Part shown: piece by piece, positions 1 through 8,320 of the stretch | How positions within the stretch are numbered: position 1 is the first letter of the stretch | Layout: the number at the start of each line of letters is the position of its first letter | Source: Kribbella monticola | Lineage (GTDB): Bacteria; Actinomycetota; Actinomycetes; Propionibacteriales; Kribbellaceae | NCBI RefSeq assembly: GCF_003261635.1 | Contig: NZ_QFXK01000032.1 | Coordinates: forward strand, 1 to 64,000 | Length of the DNA: 64,000 bases | Direction: 5' to 3' | Made by a program: the position numbers and the translations under genes | The notes under the pieces: model-generated | Told to the model about the DNA's origin: nothing | The model's database searches: none | Seen by the model: only the letters and a program-made list of their open reading frames with translations

Positions 1-714
1 ACCGACGGCCTTATAGAACGCCACATTGATAGCCTTCAACTCGGCTGCGGCATCTCGCTCTCGCGACTTCTTGGCTTTCAGCGCATCTTGGACAGGCCTA
101 ATTAGTCTGCGTTGCTCATCGACGGACGGCAACGGGATCTGCAAACTGCGCAATTCGGGAGGGCTGACATTCACCATGAGGATCGGTCGGGCGACGCGCT
201 CGATCTGCAAGCGTCCCGCTGGCGAGTTCAGGAAGTACGCGAGGTACTCAGGCAAGATCCTGCGCTCGTCCACACGAACGCGAAGAAGGTAGGAGGCAAA
301 GAGCCAGCCCCCGTCCAAATCGAAGACCGCCGCCTTCCCTACCAGGTTGATGGACCCGTTTGTTCGGTTGACCAACACGTCGCCGCGCTTAAGTTGCAGT
401 GCAGCGACGTCCGCAGCCGGGACATCGAGGTACTTGACGTCGGCCGTGTCCCAGCCATGCATCGTCAGATTGTTCATACGCAGCACAGGGTGTCCAATGG
501 CCTCTTCGGATAGCCGCTCTGAGGTCCCATATGCGATCGGCTCGACGAGCAGCTCGCCGAGCGCGACGAGAGGATATTTCGGCGACGCAAAGCGTGCAGC
601 CATTTCGACCGACATCCGAAGATGTCTCGGATCGGCTCGCCTCACAAAGTGCCGCTGAGCTGTCGCCAGTACGCGCGCACCCGTTGCCGTAACGCCAACA
701 GCGCCATCACTCAT
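1..714 (-). CDS. hsdS: Restriction-modification specificity subunit (HsdS-like), C-terminus off the left edge
   Basis: DNA sequence-recognition subunit that would direct the neighbouring methyltransferase. 238 codons are visible and the frame stays open through base 1, so the gene continues beyond the window. The translation has a target-recognition-domain style: 'RGDVLVNRTNGS', then 'PEYLAYFLNSPAGR', then 'IPLPSVDEQRR', the usual end of one recognition domain before its helical spacer. The ATG at 714 lies inside the last codons of hsdM (ATGAGTGA, 8-nt overlap), so the two are translationally coupled. Only the first recognition half is visible. The family is clear; the recognised sequence cannot be read from it. 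Confidence 0.85.
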   Translation of the reverse strand, partial: MSDGAVGVTATGARVLATAQRHFVRRADPRHLRMSVEMAARFASPKYPLVALGELLVEPIAYGTSERLSEEAIGHPVLRMNNLTMHGWDTADVKYLDVPAADVAALQLKRGDVLVNRTNGSINLVGKAAVFDLDGGWLFASYLLRVRVDERRILPEYLAYFLNSPAGRLQIERVARPILMVNVSPPELRSLQIPLPSVDEQRRLIRPVQDALKAKKSRERDAAAELKAINVAFYKAVG

Positions 715-2623
715 CTTCGAAGTCCTCATCTTCGGCGGCGGTCGCCTGCCCACCGAGCGACGGAATCTCGACAACGAACGGAGCAGGGTCGTCAACGAAC
801 TTGCGATAAGCCTCCAGGATCTCGGGAAGCTGATTCGGTCCCTCACGTCCCGTGGCGTCATAGCCGACGAGTGTCGCCTCGGCCAGGAAGAATGGCTTAT
901 CGTTCACTGGCTCCTCGGTATCTCCCAACTTTCGGAGGAAAACAATCGACGCCTTCACACCAGCGCCGTAGTGCATAAACGCGGCGACGGGAAGACTCAC
1001 GACCGCCAGCACCTCGAAGCGATCAAAGATGAACTCGCGTACGTATCCAGTTCGACTGTTCGTAAGAATGCCGTCCGGCAGCACGACGGCGGCTCGGCCG
1101 GTGCCGGGCTTGAGTAGTTGCCAGACACGTTCAATAAACACAATCTCGCTCGACTGGCGCTTGCGTGGAGTCCCCTTGCCCCGTCGATTCCATGTGTTGC
1201 CCAAGACGAAGCCAGCGAGGAACGGCCTCTCGTCCAACCGAATCTTGGCTCCGAACGGCGGATTGGTGAGAACCAAATCGAAGTTGTTGAAGGCGAAAGC
1301 CTTATTGAGTCTTCTGAGGGCCTTCTCGTCGTCGAGCGCATCGTGTCGAACGATGTTCGTGTGGCCGTCCCCGTGAAGGACCATGTTCATCTTGGCAACA
1401 CGAGCGATCTCCTCGTTGATCTCGATGCCAAAGAGGTTGTTCGTCGCGAACCCATGCCACATTGCGTAGTTCTCGGCCGAGCCAGGAGTGTAATAGTCGT
1501 CCGCCTTCTCACGCACCCGTTCCAGGGCGTGCAGGAGGAAGCCACCGGATCCGGACGCAGGGTCACACACCATGTCGGTTGAGTCGACATCGAGGAGGTC
1601 CACGGAAAACTTGATGAGTTCACGCGGCGTGAAGTACTGGCCGAAGTCGCCCTTAAAGAAGCTGTCCATGAACATCTCGAAGGCAAGACCTTTGACGTCC
1701 ACATCGGTCCCCGCGAAACTCGTGGACTGCATGTGCTCGACGAGCAGCATCATCGTCGAGGGCTCGACAATCAACTCCGAGTTGAGGATGTCTGGCGACT
1801 TCCGCCGGTGCTCGTTGTAGAGCCGAGTCATCCGCTCCGAGAGTTGCTTCGGCGTCTCCCGGGTCCGTACTTGGAAGTCATACGGATCACCCGGCTTACG
1901 AGGTTTCAGCTCGTCGGCAATCTTGATGTAGAGCAACTTGCAGAGTTCGCCGAACGCCTGCGGCGGCGACAACTTCCCGCCGCCCCAGAGCGTGTCATGA
2001 CACTTGCGCAGTGTCGCGATCATCTCTTCACGTGCGACGGCCTCGATGTCGATCGGTCCGCCCTTGTGGAACCGGTGATCAGCCGGAGTGCCGTACTGAA
2101 CTGGGAGGTCCGCGATTACATTCTTGCTTCGCTCACCTATCGCGTAGTTCTTGACGTCGAGAACTCTGCGCGTCAGGCCAGCGACGACCATGACGTAGTC
2201 GGCGCGCAATTTGGACCAAGTGCCGTTGCCGACAGCTTGCTCGACGGCCTGCTCAAACTCCGCTGCCGTGACATCGTCTCGTTTGCACTCGATAATGATG
2301 TACGGGTTGGTCCGCGCGTCATCGCGGCAAACAGCCAAGTCAACGTAGTCGCCGGGAACCCGATCGGGAACAGGGACCTCGATCGCGATCCGCTCTTCGG
2401 GGTAGTCGTACTGATAGATCAGTTGAGCCCAGAAGTCGGCGCGAACCCACTCCTCCGGATCATCGAAGTTCTCGACAAGCCCGACTGCCTCATAGCGGAT
2501 GCGACTCTTGGCGCCCTCTTGGAACAAGGTCGCCTTCCCGTCGGCAAGGGCCTTCGTGAGCCACTCACCGATGACGTTCCGCGGAGCCGTCTCGTTTCCC
2601 TTCCTGAGCGCGCGCTTAGCCAT
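707..2623 (-). CDS. hsdM: N6-adenine DNA methyltransferase with N-terminal HsdR_N/nuclease-like domain
   Basis: Methylates adenine in the site chosen by the S subunit. The 638-residue protein has two parts. Residues about 60-180 resemble the HsdR N-terminal nuclease fold, with a possible PD-(D/E)xK core at D95 and E112-C-K114 ('YIIIECKRDD'). Residues about 200-600 are a HsdM-type methylase with the SAM motif DPASGSGG (354-361) and catalytic NPPF (454-457). A plain HsdM normally lacks the first part. This nuclease-methylase plus separate S layout recalls Type IIB enzymes such as BcgI, whose A subunit is of similar length. Whether the N-domain cuts DNA is inference. The tail is acidic. It lies within the putative island ending near 3718. 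Confidence 0.88.
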   Translation of the reverse strand: MAKRALRKGNETAPRNVIGEWLTKALADGKATLFQEGAKSRIRYEAVGLVENFDDPEEWVRADFWAQLIYQYDYPEERIAIEVPVPDRVPGDYVDLAVCRDDARTNPYIIIECKRDDVTAAEFEQAVEQAVGNGTWSKLRADYVMVVAGLTRRVLDVKNYAIGERSKNVIADLPVQYGTPADHRFHKGGPIDIEAVAREEMIATLRKCHDTLWGGGKLSPPQAFGELCKLLYIKIADELKPRKPGDPYDFQVRTRETPKQLSERMTRLYNEHRRKSPDILNSELIVEPSTMMLLVEHMQSTSFAGTDVDVKGLAFEMFMDSFFKGDFGQYFTPRELIKFSVDLLDVDSTDMVCDPASGSGGFLLHALERVREKADDYYTPGSAENYAMWHGFATNNLFGIEINEEIARVAKMNMVLHGDGHTNIVRHDALDDEKALRRLNKAFAFNNFDLVLTNPPFGAKIRLDERPFLAGFVLGNTWNRRGKGTPRKRQSSEIVFIERVWQLLKPGTGRAAVVLPDGILTNSRTGYVREFIFDRFEVLAVVSLPVAAFMHYGAGVKASIVFLRKLGDTEEPVNDKPFFLAEATLVGYDATGREGPNQLPEILEAYRKFVDDPAPFVVEIPSLGGQATAAEDEDFEDE

Positions 2624-2912
2624 GCTTCACCGTCCGGCCTGTTCGAGTGTTCACGGCTTGAGCCTTTCACATGATCCGCGATCGACCGCGACCATGGACG
2701 CGTGGCGGCCAAATCGGGTGCGACAGGGACCGTCTATGGCTTTGCCGCCCGAGTTCGCAGCGAGGGGTATCGCCCACCCACCTTGGCCACCACTTGCATG
2801 GAAGATCAACGCAGAGCAGCGACGGCCTGCGAGCATCACCAATACGGCATACACCCAGTTCAGAAGACAGCTCCGCACCGGTCTGCGAGATGGCGCGGAA
2901 GCCCCGTCGCTC
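2624..2912. other. Gap between hsdM and the next gene; no supported feature
   Basis: About 290 bases upstream of hsdM. It must hold the promoter of the leftward RM genes, but I see no convincing -35/-10 pair. Open frames on both strands here read as low-complexity shadow translations without ribosome sites. Confidence 0.5.
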
Positions 2913-3449
2913 ATGCGCCCCACCAAGGGGTCCCCGTGCCGGCTGTCCAGAACGACCCGAACCGTACACTCGATCGTCGTGGACTGGGTTGGTGGCGGTG
3001 GGCTTGTAGTGGGCGTGCTTGCACTCGTCGTAGCAGTGTTTGCGCTGGTCATTCAACGGCGCACGCATCGAGAGGCGCTGGAGGCCCAAGCGGTCGAGAG
3101 CCGCGAAGGCCGCCGGCTTGCGGAGATGGTTGCGCGTGAGGACCGCGAGCACGCGTTGGCGATGGCCAGAGAGGATCGCCTCTGGGCCCAGCGCGCCGAT
3201 CTCTACTCCCGCATCGTGGAGGCTATGCGTAGTCGAGTCGAAGATCGAACGGACGGTCCGTCCGTGCCGCCTTCCGATGACCCCGGTCTCACGAGTCTTG
3301 TTACCCAAGCTCAGGTGCTCGCCAGCACCGCAGTGCGGGAGCTCTTGAATGAATTCGTGTACGCCGACGCAGGCTATGACGACCAAGTGAACATCTGGGA
3401 CAACATGCAGACGCTCGTGAAGCACGAACTCGGTATTCCGCGCGACTAG
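2913..3449 (+). CDS. Hypothetical single-pass membrane protein with coiled coil
   Basis: I do not recognise this protein. It has a hydrophobic segment ('LVVGVLALVVAVFALVI') near its start, then about 60 residues rich in R, E and A ('REGRRLAEMVAREDRE') that look like a charged helix or coiled coil, then a globular C-terminus ending 'KHELGIPRD'. The layout suggests an N-terminal anchor with a cytosolic helical domain. The start is uncertain: ATG 2913 lacks a clear ribosome site, and GTG 2979 just before the membrane segment is an alternative. It sits beside the RM genes inside the putative island, so a link to defence is possible but only by position. Confidence 0.5.
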   Translation: MRPTKGSPCRLSRTTRTVHSIVVDWVGGGGLVVGVLALVVAVFALVIQRRTHREALEAQAVESREGRRLAEMVAREDREHALAMAREDRLWAQRADLYSRIVEAMRSRVEDRTDGPSVPPSDDPGLTSLVTQAQVLASTAVRELLNEFVYADAGYDDQVNIWDNMQTLVKHELGIPRD

Positions 3450-3913
3450 GCACCGTGTGAACCGTCGCGGGCGGACTTGGTTTGTCAAGTTTCGGCCGGC
3501 GCAACTGGTCCGCGAGCCAGCAGGCCACACGGCCTGAGCCCCATGGTTTGGCCCATGCTTTTGAACGCGAAACAACGGGCAAGAGAGAGAGTTGACGCGT
3601 GCTGCCTCAGGCCGCAAGCCCAATACAGAAAGGGATCTGAGCACTAGCGGGCAGCAACGCGCAGCGAGTACGGAGAAAGCGGTGGTTAGGGGTTCGAGTC
3701 CCCTCGTCGGCTCCACCAGGGCATGAGCCGGAGGCATGAGCTTCGGGGCATAACTCATCGCTTTCGCTATCGAGCCGATGTCGAGAACTGAGCGAGGGCG
3801 ACACGCTTGCCGTCTCGCCGGCGGGCGCGGGGACTCGCCTTCGTTGACCTTGCTTGGCCTTTATCGTGCGGTCAAGCGTGGCTTCGCAGGGAAGCGCGCG
3901 GCGAAGGGGCTTC
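3450..3913. other. Intergenic stretch holding a tRNA fragment
   Basis: About 460 bases without a supported gene. The notable content is the tRNA 3' fragment at 3681-3718. A long antisense frame crossing it contains 'TRGLEPLT', a known artefact of translating the reverse strand of tRNA T-arms, and is not a gene. The right part should hold the promoter of the secreted protein at 3914. Confidence 0.6.
3681..3718 (+). repeat. tRNA 3'-end fragment, probable attachment site (attR) of an integrated island
   Basis: A perfect T-arm is present: stem AGGGG at 3688-3692, loop TTCGAGT, stem CCCCT at 3700-3704. It is followed by a 3' acceptor strand ending in CCA at 3718. No D-arm, anticodon arm or matching 5' acceptor strand lies upstream, so this is not a working tRNA gene. 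Integrases that target tRNA genes leave such a copy at the distal end of the inserted DNA. Given its orientation, the island would lie to the left (RM genes) and native chromosome to the right. The isoacceptor cannot be named from this piece. Confidence 0.7.
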
Positions 3914-5083
3914 ATGGTTACTCGGTATGGGATCGGTCGGCTGGCGCGGGCGGTGGTTGCGCTTGGTGCTGCTACCGCGCTTACGATCGGTGGCGCGGTG
4001 ACCGCGAGTGCTGCCTTGCCGAGGGTTACCGGTCCGACTGTGGCAGGGACCGCCAAACCGACCTCCGCCAAGTACACGGCGCTCAACGGCGGCGTTACCG
4101 ACGGCACCTACTGGTACGCCGTCGTGTCGGAGCACGCCAAGTCCGGCACGAAGCTCTACGACTCCACCCAGCTGATCAAGACCAAGCTGTACGCGAGCAG
4201 CCCGACCAAGGTCGCGACCTTCCGGATCCGCTCCGGTCACCACACGAACCTGCTTGGCCACGGCAACGACGTGGCCTACAACGCCGACACCAAGCGGCTG
4301 CTGATCCCCGCCTGGACCAACGACGACTCGGTCCAGGGGGCCACCCAGGGGCGGGCGATCCGGATCATCAACCCCGGCACGCTCGCGATCGAGAAGACCG
4401 TGCTGTTGCCGCATACAACGACCGGGCTGTGCTACGACGCGGTCAACAACCGGTACGTCGGCGGCACGCTGAATCAGTACTACGCCTACAACAGCGCGTT
4501 CAAGCAGACCGGGAAGTCGGCGAAGCTGACGATGACCGGTACCGGGCAGGGCATCGATTGCGACCAGAGCTACGTCTACGTGATCACCAGCCCCAAGGGC
4601 GCGCAGAAGACGAACCGCATCTTTGTCTACAACTGGTCCTTCAAGCTGGTGCGCACCTACGAGTACGCCTCTGGGTCCGAAAGCGAACACCTCACCCACC
4701 AGCACGGCACCTACTACCTGGGCTTCAACATCGGCGCGGGCCGGCTATACCGCCTGGACGGCTTTCAGTTCACGGTTACGTACGCCGCCGCGGGTGGCAG
4801 GGGCTCGATGTCGCCCACCGTGGTCCTCTACGACCGGTCGACGGCCCTGCGGAAGAACACCTTCACCCGCTCCGGCTACACCTTCGCAGGCTGGACTGCG
4901 AAGCGGTCCTATGACAACAAGACCCGCTACCAGAACCCGAAGGACACCAGCAAGACCGGCTGGTACGCCGCCGGGCACCAGCCGAGTGGCTGGAAGCCGT
5001 ACCTCTACAAGAACGGCACGACCGTGCTGCACACCACCCCGCGCGGAGCGGTCGCGCTCACCGCGGTCTGGCGCGCGGCGTAA
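3914..5083 (+). CDS. Secreted protein, probable beta-propeller with C-terminal InlB-like repeat
   Basis: Exported protein of unknown function. ATG 3914 (preceded by GAAGGGG) gives an N-terminal signal peptide: 'MVTRYGIGRLAR', a hydrophobic core, and an AxA-type cleavage site near 'TASAA'. The middle has repeated beta-strand segments with Tyr-rich strands ('GGVTDGTYWYAVVSEHAKS', 'YVIT', 'YYLGFNIGAGRLYRLD') that suggest a propeller. The last 120 residues resemble the InlB B-repeat or Listeria-Bacteroides repeat fold ('SGYTFAGWTAKRS'). I see no catalytic motif. A cell-surface binding role is plausible. It is the first gene to the right of the putative att site. Confidence 0.75.
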   Translation: MVTRYGIGRLARAVVALGAATALTIGGAVTASAALPRVTGPTVAGTAKPTSAKYTALNGGVTDGTYWYAVVSEHAKSGTKLYDSTQLIKTKLYASSPTKVATFRIRSGHHTNLLGHGNDVAYNADTKRLLIPAWTNDDSVQGATQGRAIRIINPGTLAIEKTVLLPHTTTGLCYDAVNNRYVGGTLNQYYAYNSAFKQTGKSAKLTMTGTGQGIDCDQSYVYVITSPKGAQKTNRIFVYNWSFKLVRTYEYASGSESEHLTHQHGTYYLGFNIGAGRLYRLDGFQFTVTYAAAGGRGSMSPTVVLYDRSTALRKNTFTRSGYTFAGWTAKRSYDNKTRYQNPKDTSKTGWYAAGHQPSGWKPYLYKNGTTVLHTTPRGAVALTAVWRAA

Positions 5084-5101
5084 CACCAGCTTGCCTTCGC
5101 C

Positions 5102-5134
5102 GGCCCGTCGGTTCCTGGTCAGAGCCGACGGGTC
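5102..5134 (+). terminator. Hairpin downstream of the secreted propeller-like gene
   Basis: Inverted repeat CCCGTCGG (5104-5111) and CCGACGGG (5125-5132), extendable by GTTC/GAGC with one mismatch. It starts about 20 bases after the stop codon. There is no U-tract, as is common in high-GC actinobacteria. Confidence 0.5.
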
Positions 5135-5361
5135 GGGTTCGGAGCGGGAAGGCGAGGAACGGAACCACCCGGTCAGGTGGGGGGCGCGAAAGTTTCGTCG
5201 ATCGGTCTCTCCGCGTGAGGCATCTGAGCTACCTCACGCGTCGGCTACCGCGATACCGACAGTGTCTCGGCATCGGTCAAGATCGCTTTGGGGGTGTCGT
5301 TGGCCGCTCAGTGGTACGCCGCGACTTGGCCCGCGGGAGCCGGCGGCTGCCGGGGCGATCG

Positions 5362-5889
5362 TTAGGGAAGGGTGCGGGAGGGGAGGGAGCGGCGGATTTC
5401 TTCGGTGGTGTGGGAGGCTCGGGTTCCGGTCGGCGGGTGGGTTCTTCCGCGGCCTGAGGTGAGGCTGTCGCTGGAGAGGTTGTTGCCGTGCAGCCGGATG
5501 ATCGACAGCTGCCAGCGACTGTTGCGCGGGGCGGATCGGTAGATCATTTCGACGCTTGCGATCTCGGCGAGTGGGACCGCTAGGTGCGTGATGCCGCGAC
5601 GGAGGTCGATAGTCGGGAGGTAGAGGTGCTCCGCGTCGATGCGGATCGGACGAGCGGCATTGATTCCGATGCACAGCCAGGACAGGGCTATCGCGTAGCC
5701 GATCAGGGACAGCACCAGGGCGACGATGGACCAGATTCGGTCGGTGGTGTTGGAGGCTGTGAGGCCGGTGGCGACGATCAGGACGTCGACTGCCAGCATC
5801 CCGGCGAGGAAGATCGTGCCGAGGATGATGTTCGACAGCGGGAAGAGCAAGCCGGCGTGGAATCGCCTGGCTGTGCGGGGGACGGACAT
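5362..5889 (-). CDS. Hypothetical membrane protein, possibly with a PH-like domain
   Basis: A 175-residue protein with two hydrophobic segments in the first 80 residues ('NIILGTIFLAGMLAVDVLIV' and 'IVALVLSLIGYAIALSWLCI'). A soluble domain follows, with beta strands ('RIDAEHLYLPTIDLRRGI', 'VPLAEIASVEMI') of the kind seen in bacterial PH-like or YdbT-like proteins. The C-terminus is basic and Thr/Arg-rich. It follows the upstream minus-strand gene by only 22 bases, so they probably form an operon. No specific function can be assigned. Confidence 0.6.
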   Translation of the reverse strand: MSVPRTARRFHAGLLFPLSNIILGTIFLAGMLAVDVLIVATGLTASNTTDRIWSIVALVLSLIGYAIALSWLCIGINAARPIRIDAEHLYLPTIDLRRGITHLAVPLAEIASVEMIYRSAPRNSRWQLSIIRLHGNNLSSDSLTSGRGRTHPPTGTRASHTTEEIRRSLPSRTLP

Positions 5890-5911
5890 GGTTCAAAGGG
5901 TGACACAGCGG

Positions 5912-6424
5912 TCAGTCGGATGTCTTGCGTAGACGGAGGGCCGAGAGCAGGAAGAAGATTCCGCCGAGAAGTGCGTAGCCGGCCAGGGGTTTGAGGGACG
6001 GGTTGTTGCCTGCGGCCATCAAGATGAAGCTGGTGCCGGCGAGGGTGGAGAGGGCGCCGCTGAGGATCATCGGCCATTGGGCGCCTAGGCGGTAGCGGAG
6101 GATCGCTACGGTCAGCTGGACGAGGCCGGCGGTGATGGCCCAAGTGCCCCAGATGCGGAGGACGGCGGGGATGCCGGAGGTTGCGGCGAAGGCGAGGGCG
6201 ATCGCTGCGAGGAGGCTTAGGGCCATGTTGAGATACAAGGGTTTTCGGCCGGCGGTCGAAGTGCGGAAGTCCGTGACGGCTGCGGCCAGATCGACCAGTG
6301 GGTAGAGGACCAGGAGCGTGACGCTCGCCGGATTGAGGCTCGAGGCGGTCACGGTGAGGAGGATCGCCCAGATAACGGCGAACCCGAAACGGGCGTAGTA
6401 CAGCTTGCGCAGTGCGGGAAGCAT
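5912..6424 (-). CDS. Multi-pass membrane protein, DUF308/HdeD-like
   Basis: About 170 residues with five to six predicted transmembrane helices ('FAVIWAILLTVTASSL', 'LVLYPLVDLAAAV', 'ALSLLAAIALAFAATSGI', 'AITAGLVQLTVAIL', 'ALSTLAGTSFILMAAG', 'YALLGGIFFLLSAL'). The repeated short helices resemble the DUF308/HdeD family, whose role is poorly known. I chose ATG 6424; a longer frame to 6484 would run through the operators. The gene diverges from the TetR gene at 6528 with twin operator sites between them, so it is the likely target of that repressor. Confidence 0.65.
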   Translation of the reverse strand: MLPALRKLYYARFGFAVIWAILLTVTASSLNPASVTLLVLYPLVDLAAAVTDFRTSTAGRKPLYLNMALSLLAAIALAFAATSGIPAVLRIWGTWAITAGLVQLTVAILRYRLGAQWPMILSGALSTLAGTSFILMAAGNNPSLKPLAGYALLGGIFFLLSALRLRKTSD

Positions 6425-6446
6425 CAGCAACCCCTGTCCAAGAGAA

Positions 6447-6508
6447 AGAACGATCGGTCTACCTGACACTTCACCAAGAGACACCCAGATGTCAAGACCG
6501 ATCGTTCT
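6447..6508. promoter_or_regulatory. Twin TetR-type operators in the divergent promoter region
   Basis: AGAACGATCGGTCT (6447-6460) and its exact reverse complement AGACCGATCGTTCT (6495-6508), 34 bases apart. Each copy is itself a near-palindrome, AGAMCGATCGKTCT. They lie between the DUF308-like gene and the TetR gene and probably bind that TetR protein, giving autoregulation and control of the divergent gene. Confidence 0.7.
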
Positions 6509-6527
6509 GTCTGCTAGCCTGCGGAGT

Positions 6528-7094
6528 ATGTCGGAAGCACGGGCGCGGCTGCTCAGTACGGCGAGTGGGCTGTTCTACGCCGAAGGGCTCCACTCCGTCG
6601 GGATCGATCGCATCCTGAGCACAGCGGGGGTGACCCGGGCGACGCTGTACCGGCATTTTCCGAGCAAGGACGACCTCCTGGTCGCCTATCTGGCACAGGC
6701 CGACGAGGCGATGCGCGACCGGGTGGCTGCGGTTCGGGCGCAGGAAAAAACGGCCGACGAAAAGATCCGGGCAGTCAGCCAGTTGATTGCCGATGACATC
6801 CAAAGCACCGGCTTCCGCGGCTGTGCGTTTCTCAACGCTGCCGCCGAGTATCCCGAGTCCACCCATCCGGTCCACCAGGCGGTTCAGAAGCACCGGGAGT
6901 GGTTTCTGGCCACGATGACCGAGCTCTTCTCCGACACAGGGAAACCCGACGCGGACGCGGCGGCCCAGCACTTCGTCATGCTGCGCGACGGCGCCATGGC
7001 CGCCGGATGCTTGTCCGATCCGAAGCCCGTCTGCGAGACGTTCCAGCGCGGGATCGAAGGGCTTCTGAAGTACCGCAGCCGCCAGGCCGACTGA
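6528..7094 (+). CDS. TetR-family transcriptional repressor
   Basis: 188-residue one-component regulator. An N-terminal helix-turn-helix of TetR type is clear ('GLHSVGIDRILSTAGVTRAT', then 'LYRHFPSKDDLL'). An all-helical ligand domain with two Cys ('FRGCAFLNAAAEY', 'AAGCLSD') follows. The family usually releases DNA on binding a small molecule. Start: ATG 6528 fits the usual length; an in-frame ATG at 6489 would overlap the operator and is less likely. The ligand is unknown. Confidence 0.85.
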   Translation: MSEARARLLSTASGLFYAEGLHSVGIDRILSTAGVTRATLYRHFPSKDDLLVAYLAQADEAMRDRVAAVRAQEKTADEKIRAVSQLIADDIQSTGFRGCAFLNAAAEYPESTHPVHQAVQKHREWFLATMTELFSDTGKPDADAAAQHFVMLRDGAMAAGCLSDPKPVCETFQRGIEGLLKYRSRQAD

Positions 7095-7229
7095 CCCCCG
7101 CATATTCGGGCCCAGGCTGGGTACCGGTACTTGCTTTCGACAACGGCTACCGCCGGGTCGGGGCCTCGGCCTGTGGGGTTGCGACATCAGCCATCAGCAG
7201 CGGTCGAGGTGGCAAGAAAGAAGTGCATC

Positions 7230-7523
7230 ATGTCCGACCGGGTTCTGACCGCCGCCCCGATCTGTGGCCACGGCCATCTGACCGCCCACGTCGCGGTACT
7301 GGATCAAGCGATTGCCGTCCTGATGGACTGGTACGAACTGCCGTCGCTGGAGGCGAAGATCCAGCTCTGCGCCTGGGCCGTACGTTGCGACGTCTCCGCC
7401 TGCGAACTGGCCGAGGCGCTCGTCGACGGCGTCTGTCTGGGCAAGGCAACCGGTTGCCGAGGCGTGGTCCGGGAGCTGGAACAGCTGCTCCGCGAGCTGC
7501 CGGCGCCGCAGACGTCTCGATGA
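7230..7523 (+). CDS. Small protein with ANTAR-like segment
   Basis: 97 residues; ATG 7230 follows GAAAGAAG. The core 'LDQAIAVLMDWYELPSLEAK' followed by a second helical stretch with 'CDVSACELAEALV' resembles ANTAR RNA-binding domains, which act as transcription antiterminators in actinobacteria. It is cysteine-rich for its size (Cys in 'APICGHGH', 'QLCAWAVRC', 'SACELA', 'GVCLG', 'TGCRG'). No sensor domain is attached. It heads the block with the membrane protein at 7592 and the oxidoreductase at 8321, and could regulate them. The ANTAR call is tentative. Confidence 0.55.
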   Translation: MSDRVLTAAPICGHGHLTAHVAVLDQAIAVLMDWYELPSLEAKIQLCAWAVRCDVSACELAEALVDGVCLGKATGCRGVVRELEQLLRELPAPQTSR

Positions 7524-7591
7524 GGTGAACGGTGGTTATCGGGCGTTCTGAGCGGGTACCGGCTCGCTGCCTTTCGACTCCGGGAGAGCAG

Positions 7592-8299
7592 ATGAGCGAT
7601 CGAACCGAGACCCCGGCGGAAGCCTCTGCCTGGGATGCGCTGCGCGAGCGGGTGGTGATCTCGCTCCGGCCGATCGGGGCTCCGACCTCGATCGGGCTGT
7701 ACGGACTCGGCGCCGCGAGCTGGGTGCTGGCCGGCCTGCAGCTTGGCTGGATCCCGGCCACCGAGGGTAAGAGCGTCGCCCTGGTGCTGGTCGGCTTCGC
7801 GTCCGTCGCCCAGTTGCTCGCCTCCATCTTGGCGTTCCTCGGCCGGGACGGAACAGTCGGTACTGCGATGGGCGTGCTCGCGCTGACCTGGTTCGTCACC
7901 GGCCTGATCCTCCATGCGTCCTCACCTGGTGCCACCAGCGACGCACTCGGCCTCTTCCTGCTGTTCAGCGGTACGACGACGGTGCTGCTCAGCATCACCG
8001 TTTCGACCACCAAACTCGCCGTCACGGCTGTCTTCGCGGTGGCCGCAATCCGGTTCCTTGTTGCCGGAGGCTACGAGTTGACCGGCCGCACCGGTTGGGA
8101 GCACGTCAGCGGTGTTCTCGGCCTGCTGCTCGTGGTTCTGGCGTTGTACGCCGCGTTCGGTGCCGGACTCGAGGATGCGCTCGGGCGAACCGTTCTCCCG
8201 CTCGGCCGCCGCGGTGAAGGCAAGGTGGCGGTTCAGGGCAGCCTGCTCGAGCAGGTGCGGAAGGTGGGCAACGAACCGGGTGTGCGCACGAAGCTGTAG
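7592..8299 (+). CDS. GPR1/FUN34/YaaH-like membrane protein
   Basis: 235 residues; ATG 7592 follows GGGAGAG. There are six hydrophobic segments after a 30-residue soluble start ('LGAASWVLAGLQLGWI', 'VALVLVGFASVAQLLASILA', 'MGVLALTWFVTGLIL', 'LGLFLLFSGTTTVLLSI', 'AVTAVFAVAAIRFLVAGG', 'VLGLLLVVLALYAAFG'). Number and spacing fit the GPR1/FUN34/YaaH (SatP) group linked to acetate or succinate transport, though the NPAPLGL-type signature is not clear. It precedes the molybdopterin oxidoreductase by 21 bases and is probably in the same operon. A carboxylate substrate is inference. Confidence 0.65.
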   Translation: MSDRTETPAEASAWDALRERVVISLRPIGAPTSIGLYGLGAASWVLAGLQLGWIPATEGKSVALVLVGFASVAQLLASILAFLGRDGTVGTAMGVLALTWFVTGLILHASSPGATSDALGLFLLFSGTTTVLLSITVSTTKLAVTAVFAVAAIRFLVAGGYELTGRTGWEHVSGVLGLLLVVLALYAAFGAGLEDALGRTVLPLGRRGEGKVAVQGSLLEQVRKVGNEPGVRTKL

Positions 8300-8320
8300 A
8301 CACAAAGGAAGGAGACTTCG

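Noticed and set aside
3681..3718. Complete tRNA gene
   Set aside because: Only the T-arm and 3' acceptor strand are present; no D-arm, anticodon arm or pairing 5' strand lies upstream.
2667..3758. Long minus-strand frame containing 'TRGLEPLTTAF'
   Set aside because: This motif is a known artefact of translating the reverse strand of a tRNA T-arm; here it covers the tRNA fragment at 3681-3718. It has no ribosome site and overlaps a better plus-strand gene.
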